This document shows, in pieces, positions 43,504 through 53,285 of a stretch of 64,000 nt of DNA. Position 1 is the stretch's first letter. Every line of letters starts with the position of its first letter. A program made the position numbers and the translations under genes. The DNA comes from UBA2402 sp044371005 (GTDB lineage: Bacteria; Planctomycetota; Phycisphaerae; Phycisphaerales; UBA1924): assembly GCA_044371005.1 (NCBI GenBank), contig JBILUL010000003.1, positions 21,125-85,124 on the forward strand. The letters are read 5' to 3'. The notes below the pieces were generated by a model. It searched no databases. It was not told the origin of the DNA and saw only the letters and a list, made by a program, of their open reading frames with translations.

Positions 43504-44003
43504 GGGCACTCTGGCTGGCTCCGATCCTTGTACGCCAATCGTATCGGTGCCGATGACACTTGAGTCGGCTACGCCGCTGAAACCGGAGCTTGACCCGCGG
43601 CAGTTGAGCAGCGCGCCCCCGACCCCCACTCCCCGCCCCCTCGGGATGCCCGTGGGTCTGATTTCTGTGGGCCTCAAGACGGTCAGGCGGGGTCCCGCGC
43701 TGGAGAGGGTTCGAGGTCCCATTGTGTTTGAGTCCGCCCCCCTGGGTCGCGAGATTGGCCGCGGCGGTGCGATTGGCGGGGGAATTGGGGGGTCAAGCTG
43801 CCTGATTCATGCGATTTGGCACTCGTGATGTACAACTCCACCCCCTCCTGACCGTATAAAGGGGTGGATGCGAGCCCCGCCCCGGGGCCGCGGCTAGGAT
43901 TTTGGAAGGGTCTTCATTCCGACTGGCAGAACGCCTGTTGGCCAGCGTGAGCGAGAGGGCGGATGGACCCAGGACGATGGAACACGACGGAAAGGTGTCA
44001 CGC
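43504..44003. other. 500-base divergent intergenic region
   Basis: It separates the small gene (minus) from the DUF4175-like gene (plus). It carries the G-quadruplex-type run at 43616-43640, an inverted pair TCCACCCC/GGGGTGGA (43837-43844, 43861-43868) with a 16-base loop containing TATAAA, and other G-rich runs near 43775-43795. No gene is supported. Confidence 0.5.
43616..43640 (-). promoter_or_regulatory. Potential G-quadruplex sequence
   Basis: Four C-runs on the plus strand (43616-43620, 43623-43627, 43631-43634, 43636-43640) give four G-runs of 4-5 on the minus strand with loops of 1, 3 and 2 bases. It is about 113 bases upstream of the 82-residue gene, on its coding strand. Confidence 0.55.
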
Positions 44004-45884
44004 ATGAACGAGATCAGCAAAGTTCTTGGTCAGGCCGCGCGGCGGCTGTGGATCACCGACACGTTGCGCACGCTGACGATCATGACCTGCGCAACGCTCT
44101 CGGGCTTGCTGATCACCGTCGTGGTTGAACGCGCGTTCTCGCTGGCGTTTCCGTGGCGGACCATTCTCATCGCCGCCGCTGCGGGCTGCGTTGTGGTCTC
44201 GCTGGCCTGGAGTTTCCTTGCCCGCCGCAGGGCACTTGCAGTTGCACGTGTGCTTGATGAGCGAGCCGGCCTGCGTGAAACCCTGAGCACGGCCCTGTAC
44301 ATGCAGCGCAGCGACGATCCCTGGTCCAAGGCGGTCATCGAGACTGCGTCCACGACCGCCAAGACGGTCCGAGTCGGGGATGCGCTTCCGATCGAGACGC
44401 CCAAGGCCTGGCCTGCTCCGCTCGCCGCGGCGATTGCGTTCGCGCTGGTGTGGAAGTTCATGCCTGCCCTCGACCTGCTCAAGACCAACGCCGTGAAGGT
44501 GGCTCAGCAGCAGAAGCAGCAGGCCATCGTCGAGGTGAAGGCCGACATCGAGAAGAAGAATGAGGAGCTCAAGGCCGCGCTGGCAAAGGCGAAGGTCGAG
44601 TTCCTTGACACCAATGGCGACGAAAAGGGTGATGAGAAGAAGGCCGACGCCAAGGATCAGGATCCGGATGCGATGCGTCGCGACGCCATCAAGAAGCTCA
44701 CGGATCTCACCGACAAGCTGCAGGCCGAGAAGGAAGGCGAAAAGGCTGCACAGCTCGAAGCTCAGAAGGAAGCGATGCGGCAGCTCAAGCAGCCCGGCGA
44801 TGGCCCGCTCAACGAGTTCTCCCGTTCGCTGGCCCGGGGCGACTTCAACAAGGCTCAGGAGCAGCTCAAGCAGCTCACGCAGAAGATGGCCGATGGCTCG
44901 ATGAGCGCGGACCAGAAGGCTCAGGCCAAGGACCAGATGGAGGCGATGGCCAAGCAGCTCAAGCAGCTCTCGGAAGGGCAGGGGCAGGTCGCCAAGCAGC
45001 TCGAGAAGGCCGGGCTCGACAAGAAGACCGCCGAGCAGCTCGCCAAGCAGGCAATGAACAACCCCGAAGCCCTCAAGAAGGCCATGGAACAGATGCAGAA
45101 TCTCTCCGACGAGCAGAAGAAGGAGATGCTCGAGATGGCCAAGGGCGCCGCGAAGGCGGGGCAGAAGGCCGGCAAGATGAGTGAGGCCATGTCCAAGATG
45201 GCTCAGGGCACCACTCAGGAAGGTCTTCAGCAGGAAGGGATGGAAGGCGCCGAGGAGATGAACGATGAGCTCTCCGAGTCGGAGATGCTCAAGGAAGACA
45301 TGCAGAATCTCGATGCCGCCCTCGAACAGGCCAAGAGCCAGCTTGACCAGCTGGGCGAATGTCTGGGTGGCGACTGCAACGGCGATGGCAGCAAGCCGGG
45401 CAAGGGAACCACTGGCGGATGGAAGCCCGGTGAATCGGCCGGCAAGCGTGGATCGGGCAGCGGGCAGCCCGGACAGTCGGAGGGTGGCGCGAGCCCGCAG
45501 GCCGAGGCGACGGACTTTGAATACAAGAAGGAAAAGGCCGATGTCAAGAATCAGGGGGGCCCGATCATCGGCAGCCGCCTGGTCTATGGCGAAGCGGTGA
45601 AGGGCGAGGCGACCGGGGAGTTCTCGACGGTGGTTGAAGCCAGCAGTCGCGAAGCCGCAGAGGCGATGGAATCAATGCAGATTCCTCGCGAGTACCACGA
45701 TGCGGTCAAGCACTACTTCGGGCGGCTGCAGGAGAAGGTGAAGAAGGAGACCGCACCTGCTTCCGCCACGCCGGCCTCCACCACACCGGCCTCTACTACA
45801 CCGGCCAAGTCCGACTCGAAGACTGAACCCAAGAAGGACGCGGCATCTGCTCCCAAGCCCGCTTCAGAGAAGAAGCCTGGTTGA
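44004..45884 (+). CDS. DUF4175-like membrane protein with long coiled coil
   Basis: A 626-residue inner-membrane protein. Two helices (about 24-66), the motif VLDERAGLRETLSTALYM and a third helix (about 133-150) form an N-terminal DUF4175-like module. A Lys/Gln/Glu-rich coiled coil covers roughly residues 160-450, followed by a Gly/Ser-rich linker and IPREYHDAVKHYFGRL at 560-575, a conserved ending of planctomycete proteins of this type. The tail is a TPAST-repeat, Lys/Ala-rich stretch. The ATG at 44004 has AAAGG 8 bases upstream. Related genes usually neighbour MoxR and DUF58 genes, which are not adjacent here. Function is unknown. Confidence 0.7.
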   Translation: MNEISKVLGQAARRLWITDTLRTLTIMTCATLSGLLITVVVERAFSLAFPWRTILIAAAAGCVVVSLAWSFLARRRALAVARVLDERAGLRETLSTALYMQRSDDPWSKAVIETASTTAKTVRVGDALPIETPKAWPAPLAAAIAFALVWKFMPALDLLKTNAVKVAQQQKQQAIVEVKADIEKKNEELKAALAKAKVEFLDTNGDEKGDEKKADAKDQDPDAMRRDAIKKLTDLTDKLQAEKEGEKAAQLEAQKEAMRQLKQPGDGPLNEFSRSLARGDFNKAQEQLKQLTQKMADGSMSADQKAQAKDQMEAMAKQLKQLSEGQGQVAKQLEKAGLDKKTAEQLAKQAMNNPEALKKAMEQMQNLSDEQKKEMLEMAKGAAKAGQKAGKMSEAMSKMAQGTTQEGLQQEGMEGAEEMNDELSESEMLKEDMQNLDAALEQAKSQLDQLGECLGGDCNGDGSKPGKGTTGGWKPGESAGKRGSGSGQPGQSEGGASPQAEATDFEYKKEKADVKNQGGPIIGSRLVYGEAVKGEATGEFSTVVEASSREAAEAMESMQIPREYHDAVKHYFGRLQEKVKKETAPASATPASTTPASTTPAKSDSKTEPKKDAASAPKPASEKKPG

Positions 45885-45906
45885 GATCGGCGTGGGTGCG
45901 GGTGCT

Positions 45907-48900
45907 TCAGGCGGCCAGGGCTCCAGTCGCGGCTCGCTCGATTGATCCGGCCTTGTTGAGCCAATTGCTGCATGTACTGAGCAATAGTGTCTTGTCGATC
46001 GGTTTGCTCACGTAATCATCACACCCCGCGGCGACGCACTTGGCGCGATCATCAGCCATCGCATGCGCAGTCAGTGCGATGATCGGAACCTTCCAGCCTC
46101 GCTCGCGAAGCGTGCGGGCAAGCGAGTAGCCGTCCATCTCCGGCATCTGCATGTCGCTGAGCAGAAGGTCAAAGGGCGTGCCCGCCGCGATGCTCTGTTC
46201 GATCATCTCCATCGCAACCCGGCCATTGCCCGCCACCTCCACGGTGGCCCCGGCCTTGCGAAGGTGGAACCCGATCAGACGCTGATTGTCGATGCCATCT
46301 TCTGCGAGCAGGATTCGGCCCGCGAGCTTGACCGGAACGGGTGCAGCGGCACTGGTCGCCACCACGCCGACCTCGTCGATGCGGTGGATCGGTTTCGAGT
46401 CGGCCGCCGCCTCCATGGGGAGTTCCACCCGGAAGCAGGATCCCTTGCCCGGCTCGGTGCGTGCCAGCAGGACATCGCCACCCATCAGCCTCGCGAGTCG
46501 GCGACAGATGGTCAGACCAAGCCCGGTGCCACCGTACTTGCGAGTGACCGTCTGATCCGCCTGTCCAAAGGCCTGGAAGAGGCAGTCGGCCTGCTCGGGC
46601 GTCATGCCCGGGCCGGTATCCTCGATATCGATGGTGAGCCAGGCCGCCTCGGCGCGATCGGCGATTGCCGCCGCGATGGTGATGCGTCCGGCTTCGGTGA
46701 ACTTCACGGCGTTGCCGGCGAGGTTCATGAGGATCTGACGCAGGCGAGTCGGATCGCTCATGATGCGGTCGGGCACGGGGGTGCGCAGTTGTGTTTCAAT
46801 CGCCACGCCCTTGCCCTGGGCACGGGGCGTCATCAGGCTCTCCACCTCGCGCAGCACGCTGACAAGCGGGGTCTCGATCCGTTCGACCGTCATCTTGTCT
46901 GCTTCGATCTTCGAAAGGTCGAGAATGTCATTGATCACAGTGAGCAGGTGCGTGCCGGCATTGCGGATCGTGTCGATGGTCTGTAGCCGCTGCTCCGGAG
47001 CGGCGGTGATGTTGCCGTCTTCTCGCAGAAGGTCGGCAAAGCCCATGATCGCCGTGAGAGGCGTGCGGATCTCATGACTCATGTTGGCGAGGAACTCGCT
47101 CTTGGTCTGGCTGGCCATCTCGGCCCGGGCCTGCGCTTCGCGCAACTCTGAGATGTCGATGCACGCGCCGACGAATCCCGCGAACGTGCCATCGGCGGAA
47201 GTCCGCGGCACGCCGCGGCTGAGAATCGCGCGGTAGCTGCCATCATGCCTGCAGAGACGGTACTCAAACTCGAACGGCTCACGAGTGGCCAGTGCCTGAC
47301 GATGACTCTCGCGGCATCGCTGCAGATCCTGCGGATGCACACGGTCCATCCATCCTTCGCCCAGTTCCGCACCGGCTTCGCGTCCAGTGAAATCGGTCCA
47401 CGAGCGACTGACATAGTCGCATCCGGCGTCGTGAGTGGCCGTCCAGACCATCATCGGCGCCGAGTCGGCCAGGGCGCGGAAGCGACCTTCACTCTCCGCC
47501 ACCTTCGCTTCGATCCGCTTGCGCTGAGTGATGTCACGGAGGAAGGCACTGAACCAGAGTCGCTCCGAGTGCTTCTGACTGGTCCGAACCGGCGTAATCG
47601 CCAGTTCGATGGTGATCTCCGTCCCGCTCTTGGTGAGCGCGGGCACTTCCACGCGGCGGGCATCGAGTCCGGCGGACCCCAGATGGCGCAACTGCACCAG
47701 CCGCTGCGCGTGGTCATCGCTGAGCTGGCCGGAGAAGATGAGCTCCGTCAGCGGTACGCCGATCGCCTCGGCGGCCGACCAGCCGAAGGTCCGCTCTGCC
47801 TGAGCGTTCCACTGGGTGACGACGCCTTCCTGATCCATGGCAACGACCGCGTCCAGAGCGGTGTCGATGACCAGCCGCGTGCGCTCCTCGCTTCGTTCGA
47901 GTTTGCGTGTGGCGACGATTCTCGCCACCGACATGCCGGCGATCACGGCCACAGCCTCGGTGCCATCGACCTGCAACTGGCTGATGCCGCCGGGCTGGTT
48001 GGCATAAAGCATGATCTTGCCGACCACGCCCTGATCGGTCGCGAGCGGAATGAACGCAAGCGATCCGATGCCCTCGCGCGTGAAGAGTTCGGTGTACGAC
48101 GCGAGAGTGGAATCGGCGTGGATGTCGCCGACGACAATCGGGGCCGCGTCCATGACCCCTTGCTTCCACGGACAATGGCCTTCCACCGTGCGGCAGTACT
48201 CGGAGCTCAAGCCGCGGAAGCTGACAAACCGGCAGACGCCATCCTCGGCATAGACCAGGACCGCGGCTCGTGCGACGGAAAGATCCGCTGCGCCGAGTCG
48301 ATCAAGCACCGCGTCCGCGACTTCAAGCACATCATCCGCCGCGACGAGCCTCGAACTGAGTTCGAGATTGGCCAGATCGCGGATCTGCGTCTGCTTGCGG
48401 GCGGTGATGTCGCGTGTGACCGCGAGCACGCCCGTGACACTGGCGTCGTCGCCGCGGAGGGGCACGGCGTGAGCATCGAGCCATCGGTGAGTGCCGCCAA
48501 GGCCCACGATCTCAAACTCGCCTTTTCCCGCCTCGCCCCGTTGGGCGACTTCGAGCAGCCCCTTGAATGCTCCATGGCACTCCGGGGTGACAACGCGTTC
48601 AAGTCCGATCGACCTCAGCTCCGCCACCGAGCCCGCTTCCATCATCGCAAGCCCCGCGGCATTGAGCTCGACCAGTTCTCCGTCGGGCGCGACGACGATG
48701 ACGCCTTCGGGTTCAGCCTCGAAGATGGACCGCATGCGTCGCTCGCTCGCAGCGAGCGCCTGTTCCACCTGCCGGCGTGCCGTGATGTCGCTTTCGACGG
48801 CCATGAAGCCCGTGAGCTCACCGGAGATATCCCGAAGCGGCGTGAGTTCGATGGCGATCAGGCAGGCCCGACCGTCCTTGGAGTAGTTGTAGATCTCGAC

Positions 48901-50460
48901 CGAGGCCTGCTCGTGGCGCTCCATCGCATCGCGCAGGACCTGCACCGAAACGCGGTCGGTGAGTGGTCCGACGAGGAAATCATCAGGGCGACGACCTGCC
49001 ACCTCGGCCAGCGTGTAGCCGGAGTTGCGGGTGAATCCATCGTTCACCCACTCGATCCGCCCGAAACGATCAACGATGATGACGCGGTTGGATGTCCTTC
49101 GGGCAATCTCGGCGAGTCGCTCTGCCGAAGCGTTGGCGACCTTGAGGTCATCAGTCGCGCCGCGAGCCAGCGCGAGTGCACGCAGGCGGCTCGCCCCCAG
49201 CGTCCAGACGATTCCCGACAGCAGCAGGGTCGTCACCAGACCACCCGCACCGAACAGTGCCGCGCCGCGCTGGTCCAGCGTCGCGATGAAGGTCGGGCCG
49301 GCGCTCGTCAGCACCGTCATGGTCTTCCCGCACACGAGCAACCTCGACTGGGAGGCCAGGAGACGCTGCGATGAACTGGCCGGACTCTGCGTCACGGCGG
49401 CACTGCTCAGACTTGCATCGCGATCAAAGAGCAGGGCAGAGCGATTGGGTGCTTCACCTTCGAAGACTTCGTAATCAAGGCCGACGGAGTCCGGCCCGCC
49501 AAGTCCATGCAGCGCGTGCTCGACGACCAGGGGCGCGTACGCAATGCCGACCAACGCCTCCTCACGCTCCTGCTGCGTTACAGGAACCGCACCGTTGCGG
49601 TAGACCGCGAGCATGATGAGATATCCGGGGTACTTGTGCCCAAAGTGCATGAGCTGCAGGCGTTCACTCAGAGTCGGTTCGCCAGTTGCCGCGGCACGCT
49701 GCGCTGCCTCGCGGCGTGCCGCATCCGCCCCCATGTCAAGACCCCACGCACCCCGATTCCCATCGAGGGGCTCGACGAACTTCACCACATACAGATCGGG
49801 CTTTGCTGCTCGCTCACCTCCGGCAGGAGCCCGTGGTGAGGGCAGTTTCAACGCGAAATCCGGTGCATCATCCGCACGCTCCGCGGCGATGAACGCATCG
49901 AGCTGCTCCCGCGGCACGCGCTGCACGAAACCAAAGCCAAGAACACCCGGATACTCCCGCTCCAGATCAAGCCCGGATACGAAGTGACTGAACTCGCGAC
50001 GCTTGATCTGCTCACTGGCCCCGTAGAGCCCTTGCACACTGCGCAGGCCCGAGGCCGCAGCACCCAAACGCTGATTCACCGCACCGACGATCTGATCGCT
50101 GGCCCGCTTGAACCGCTCCCTGGCCTCACGATCCGCATGATCCAGCTGGCCAAAGACCGCGATACCCGTACATGCAAGTCCCGCAATGAACACCACCGCT
50201 GCATGCATCGGGACCTTCCAGCCGCCAGCAGCGCCAAGGTCCTTGCCATGGGTCGCACCCATCGCGACACAGACACGCCAGAGAATCAGCCCCACCGCAA
50301 TCGCCCACCCGAGCATCGCAGTAACGCCGCCGCCGGGAATCTGGGTAAGGCCGGGAATCGCGGCAGGCAGCAGATACTTCACCCCAACCTGCGTGAGTGC
50401 AGTAATGGCAATGATCTCGGCGACCAGCCGGCGCAAGGTGAGAGTGGGTTTCATCGCCAA
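45907..50460 (-). CDS. CHASE/PAS/GAF hybrid sensor histidine kinase
   Basis: A 1517-residue membrane sensor. Two or three N-terminal helices (to about 105) lead into a periplasmic CHASE domain (about 120-390; GVLGFGFVQRV, YPGYLIMLAVYR) and a membrane helix (400-425). Then: PAS (450-560), PAS (575-690), GAF (700-850), PAS (860-980), PAS (990-1110), HisKA with SHEIRTP (His1129), HATPase with NLAGNAVKF, DTGPGM and GGTGLGLTI, and a receiver domain with LLAEDG and Asp1436 in LLLSDMQMP. No DNA-binding or HPt domain follows, so phosphate must pass to another protein. Start is ATG 50460 or 50454. The ligand is unknown. Confidence 0.93.
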   Translation of the reverse strand: MAMKPTLTLRRLVAEIIAITALTQVGVKYLLPAAIPGLTQIPGGGVTAMLGWAIAVGLILWRVCVAMGATHGKDLGAAGGWKVPMHAAVVFIAGLACTGIAVFGQLDHADREARERFKRASDQIVGAVNQRLGAAASGLRSVQGLYGASEQIKRREFSHFVSGLDLEREYPGVLGFGFVQRVPREQLDAFIAAERADDAPDFALKLPSPRAPAGGERAAKPDLYVVKFVEPLDGNRGAWGLDMGADAARREAAQRAAATGEPTLSERLQLMHFGHKYPGYLIMLAVYRNGAVPVTQQEREEALVGIAYAPLVVEHALHGLGGPDSVGLDYEVFEGEAPNRSALLFDRDASLSSAAVTQSPASSSQRLLASQSRLLVCGKTMTVLTSAGPTFIATLDQRGAALFGAGGLVTTLLLSGIVWTLGASRLRALALARGATDDLKVANASAERLAEIARRTSNRVIIVDRFGRIEWVNDGFTRNSGYTLAEVAGRRPDDFLVGPLTDRVSVQVLRDAMERHEQASVEIYNYSKDGRACLIAIELTPLRDISGELTGFMAVESDITARRQVEQALAASERRMRSIFEAEPEGVIVVAPDGELVELNAAGLAMMEAGSVAELRSIGLERVVTPECHGAFKGLLEVAQRGEAGKGEFEIVGLGGTHRWLDAHAVPLRGDDASVTGVLAVTRDITARKQTQIRDLANLELSSRLVAADDVLEVADAVLDRLGAADLSVARAAVLVYAEDGVCRFVSFRGLSSEYCRTVEGHCPWKQGVMDAAPIVVGDIHADSTLASYTELFTREGIGSLAFIPLATDQGVVGKIMLYANQPGGISQLQVDGTEAVAVIAGMSVARIVATRKLERSEERTRLVIDTALDAVVAMDQEGVVTQWNAQAERTFGWSAAEAIGVPLTELIFSGQLSDDHAQRLVQLRHLGSAGLDARRVEVPALTKSGTEITIELAITPVRTSQKHSERLWFSAFLRDITQRKRIEAKVAESEGRFRALADSAPMMVWTATHDAGCDYVSRSWTDFTGREAGAELGEGWMDRVHPQDLQRCRESHRQALATREPFEFEYRLCRHDGSYRAILSRGVPRTSADGTFAGFVGACIDISELREAQARAEMASQTKSEFLANMSHEIRTPLTAIMGFADLLREDGNITAAPEQRLQTIDTIRNAGTHLLTVINDILDLSKIEADKMTVERIETPLVSVLREVESLMTPRAQGKGVAIETQLRTPVPDRIMSDPTRLRQILMNLAGNAVKFTEAGRITIAAAIADRAEAAWLTIDIEDTGPGMTPEQADCLFQAFGQADQTVTRKYGGTGLGLTICRRLARLMGGDVLLARTEPGKGSCFRVELPMEAAADSKPIHRIDEVGVVATSAAAPVPVKLAGRILLAEDGIDNQRLIGFHLRKAGATVEVAGNGRVAMEMIEQSIAAGTPFDLLLSDMQMPEMDGYSLARTLRERGWKVPIIALTAHAMADDRAKCVAAGCDDYVSKPIDKTLLLSTCSNWLNKAGSIERAATGALAA

Positions 50461-50637
50461 GCACTATCGTCGCGCGAAGGGCACTGCCGCAAAGACCGGC
50501 CTTATCGGCTGAGCATTTTGCTCCAAGTGAAGACACTGGCCACCTCCTCCAGCCACCTGCCCGTGGCACCCCATCCCACACTCAGGTTCCCCCGAGTGTG
50601 CGTGCGAGAAATCACCTTGAATTGCCCGCTGGAGCCA

Positions 50638-50656
50638 AGGCGATGAAGCATCGCCT
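50638..50656 (-). terminator. Hairpin directly behind ribF stop
   Basis: AGGCGATG (50638-50645) pairs with CATCGCCT (50649-50656) over a 3-base loop. It starts within the ribF stop codon and is not followed by a U-tract on the minus strand. Confidence 0.45.
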
Positions 50657-51555
50657 CACAGTGGCGACGTCAGCAGTTCGCCAACTCGCACGACATCCCG
50701 GTGCAACTGCTCGACCAGCCGCTCCGCTCCGGCGAATCGCACCTGATCTCGCACAAACGAGTGGAACTCGAGCTGCACACGCCAGCCATATTCAAAGTCA
50801 AGGCTCGTACCCGGCAGATGTGCCTCGATGCGACGCTCAAACCCTGCGAAGGTCGGGCGTTTGCCGATGTTCACCGCTGCGGGCGTGCGCCTGCCATCGG
50901 GCAGAATCGCTGTTGCCGCGTACACGCCATCGCCAGGCAGCATCGTCTCCGCCACGATGTTCATGGTCGGAAAGCCGATCGTCCTGCCCCGCTGATCTCC
51001 CTTCACGACCTCGCCACTGATGCTGTAAGCCCGGCCCAGCACGCGGGCAGCATCGCGGACTCGCCCGGCCCCGATCAGCGTTCGCAGCAGGCTGCTCGAA
51101 GCTCGCACCAGCAACTGATCGCTCAAGTCCACTTCCACCGGATCAACAATCTCGGTGTGCACGCCCCACGCCTGCCCCAGAACCTCGAGTGTCTTGGGAG
51201 TGCCCCGAGCCGCTCGACCAAAGTGAAAGTCGTGCCCTTCCACAATGTGCGTGGGATGAAAGTCGGCAATCAACTGGTGCAGGAATGCATCCGGCTCAGA
51301 CGCCAGAAACCGCGGCGTGGGTTCAAGCCTGATCACATCATCGGCCCCAGCCTCGCGCAGAAGCACCGAGCGCTGCTCAAAGGTGGTCAGACGCTCCGGC
51401 GTGCGTTCTGGCCGCAGCACCGAGATCGGGTGCGGATCAAAGGTCATCGCGATGACCTTCCCCGCCGGCCCGGCAAGTTCACGCGCACGATGAATCAACC
51501 GGGCATGCCCGATGTGAACACCGTCGAAGTTTCCAATGGAGACGCTCGTAGCCAT
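50656..51555 (-). CDS. ribF: Bifunctional riboflavin kinase/FAD synthetase
   Basis: A 299-residue enzyme making FMN and FAD. The N-terminal nucleotidyltransferase domain has VSIGNFDGVHIGHARLI, VIAMTFDPHP, VEGHDFHFGRAARG and SSSLLRTLIGAGRV. The C-terminal flavokinase domain has GDQRGRTIGFPTMNI and VYAATAILPDGRRTPAAVNIGKRPTF, ending with RVQLEFHSFVRDQVRFAG. Length is typical. It is followed by a tight hairpin at the stop codon, and preceded by the SDR gene. Confidence 0.95.
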   Translation of the reverse strand: MATSVSIGNFDGVHIGHARLIHRARELAGPAGKVIAMTFDPHPISVLRPERTPERLTTFEQRSVLLREAGADDVIRLEPTPRFLASEPDAFLHQLIADFHPTHIVEGHDFHFGRAARGTPKTLEVLGQAWGVHTEIVDPVEVDLSDQLLVRASSSLLRTLIGAGRVRDAARVLGRAYSISGEVVKGDQRGRTIGFPTMNIVAETMLPGDGVYAATAILPDGRRTPAAVNIGKRPTFAGFERRIEAHLPGTSLDFEYGWRVQLEFHSFVRDQVRFAGAERLVEQLHRDVVRVGELLTSPL

Positions 51556-51609
51556 CTTGTTCCAGCACTGGTCAAGCAGCTTCGTTGTTCACGTTGTGGC
51601 TTATTCAGA

Positions 51610-52386
51610 TTACGGGTAGTCCTGACGCGTCGGACGGATCATCAGATCGCTGATGTGCACGCCCGCAGGCTGGCTCGCGATGAACGAGATGCTGCGTGCG
51701 ACATCATCAGGTGTCAGCGGCGGACCGATCCGCTCAAAGACATCCTTCACCCACGTGTTCTCGTACCCGGCAACTCCCTGGAACTCAGAGACCACGAATC
51801 CAGGCTCAATCAGCGTCACACGCACACCCTTGCCCGCCAGTTCACGCCGCACACCCTCCACCATGCCGTGCACCGCGAACTTCGTGCCCCCGTACATCGA
51901 GGAAAAGGGCGAGACATGCCGCCCCACCACCGAGCCGATGACGATGATGTCACGGGGCATGTGCAGCACCGCCGCGCCAGTCTTCCCCGCGCTCGCCGCG
52001 GCCATGCGAAGCCCTGCCTCACGGATGAGCCGTGCCGCGCCCAGCACATTGGTGCGGACCATCTCCTCCCACTGCGCGGTATCCGATGACATGACCGAGC
52101 CATTGAGCCCACGGCCCGCGTTGACAATCACCAGATCAGCATCGCGCCCGAAACTCTTCTTCGCCCCATCGAGCATCGAGGTGATGACGGCCGGGTCCGC
52201 CGCGTCACCCGCGGCGACGACCGAGCCTGGCAACTTTGACGCCAGGGCTTCCAGCTTCTCGCGGCGGCGTGCGTTGAGCACCAGCGAAGCCCCGCCCGCA
52301 GCAAACGAATGCGCCACCGCCTCGCCGATCCCCGCCGAGGCTCCGGTGATGACTGCGATGCGTCCTTGAAGCAAAGTGGTTGACAT
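51610..52386 (-). CDS. Short-chain dehydrogenase/reductase
   Basis: A 258-residue NAD(P)-dependent oxidoreductase of the classical SDR family. The cofactor motif GASAGIGEAVA is near the N-terminus, NAG is in VIVNAGRGLNG, and the catalytic Ser with YGGTK (Tyr-x3-Lys) is in SVVGRHVSPFSSMYGGTKFAVHG. The start is MSTTLLQ at 52386; the frame upstream is not SDR-like. Substrate cannot be told. It lies between a TIM-barrel gene and ribF on the same strand. Confidence 0.88.
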   Translation of the reverse strand: MSTTLLQGRIAVITGASAGIGEAVAHSFAAGGASLVLNARRREKLEALASKLPGSVVAAGDAADPAVITSMLDGAKKSFGRDADLVIVNAGRGLNGSVMSSDTAQWEEMVRTNVLGAARLIREAGLRMAAASAGKTGAAVLHMPRDIIVIGSVVGRHVSPFSSMYGGTKFAVHGMVEGVRRELAGKGVRVTLIEPGFVVSEFQGVAGYENTWVKDVFERIGPPLTPDDVARSISFIASQPAGVHISDLMIRPTRQDYP

Positions 52387-52479
52387 GGTCCGCAAGGATA
52401 CGGTGGCTCTGGGGCGGTTTGCAGCGTGACTGCGGAGCGATTTCCCCTCGCCAATCCCACCCCCCACCATCACCACCAC

Positions 52480-53235
52480 TCACGCGGGGTCGAACGCCTC
52501 AGGCGTGAGCGGCGGCACCGCCACGCCCCGCAGATCGACGATCACCGGCCGGGCATACGACGCCGTGCTCAGCGCCACTTCATACTCGAGCAGGTCCAGC
52601 CGCCCCTTGCCCGCAGCGACCCTTCCGGCCGATGTGACATCACTCAGCCGCGCCGAGACGATTCGTGTGGCGACGCGTTGTGCGGCAGCGATGGGCTTCC
52701 CTTCGCCTGCCATGAACATCGCCGCGGGATCGATGCCGATTCCAGCATGACCGCCCGCCTGCCACGACTCCAGTGCGGGCCACTGATGATCTGCCAGAAG
52801 AACCCCGGAACGCTCCGCCGCGGCCACCATGGTCGCCAGAACCGCCGGAAGCATCCTGGGGTGCAGTTGAATACTGAGGACAGGCACCGGCTGGGTGTTG
52901 AGCTTTGCAATCTCTGCCGCAAGCTCCGCCGCGGCGCAGACTGCCTCCACGGCCCGCTCGACATGACTCGCATCGACGAAATGCTGGGGCGGAATCCACA
53001 GGTCGATTCCGCTGAACTGCAGTTGCACGCGCCGCAGCACCGATGCCACATCGCGCCGCGCCGATCGGTCCAGTTCGCGGGCCCGCAGCCCGGGCATCGC
53101 GCCATCGAGGTGCACGGACTTCCAGCCGGCCTGGGCGGCCCATTCCATCATGGCGCGGGGCGTGGCGCCCCATGGGGAACCAGCCGCGGGCACCAGCCCG
53201 GCAAACGACAGACTTCGTGGCAGCGGAGCAATCAT
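52480..53235 (-). CDS. TIM-barrel protein, xylose isomerase-like/AP endonuclease 2 family
   Basis: A 251-residue protein with the appearance of the sugar-phosphate isomerase/epimerase (AP_endonuc_2) fold: MEWAAQAGWKSVHLDGAMPG, VLRRVQLQFSGIDLWIPPQHF, then VLADHQWPALESW and GIGIDPAAMFMAG as later strands. Metal ligands are not fully conserved by eye, so the function is open. It begins 50 bases behind the speA stop with a CCCGCG hairpin in the gap. The substrate is unknown. Confidence 0.6.
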   Translation of the reverse strand: MIAPLPRSLSFAGLVPAAGSPWGATPRAMMEWAAQAGWKSVHLDGAMPGLRARELDRSARRDVASVLRRVQLQFSGIDLWIPPQHFVDASHVERAVEAVCAAAELAAEIAKLNTQPVPVLSIQLHPRMLPAVLATMVAAAERSGVLLADHQWPALESWQAGGHAGIGIDPAAMFMAGEGKPIAAAQRVATRIVSARLSDVTSAGRVAAGKGRLDLLEYEVALSTASYARPVIVDLRGVAVPPLTPEAFDPA

Positions 53236-53285
53236 GTTCTAGCCGAATCTGCCCGCGTCAGCCGCGGGTCAAGCCTCGCGAAGGA

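Noticed and set aside
43391..43828. 145-residue frame upstream of the DUF4175-like gene
   Set aside because: Pro/Gly-rich, crosses the start of the small minus-strand gene and a G-quadruplex-type run, and lacks domain or ribosome site.
47245..49374. 709-residue open frame opposite the sensor kinase
   Set aside because: It is antisense to PAS and GAF domains with normal motifs; no independent start signal or homology.
53252..53268. CCCGCG hairpin between speA and the TIM-barrel gene as terminator
   Set aside because: Only a 6-bp stem with no U-run; too weak to list as a terminator.
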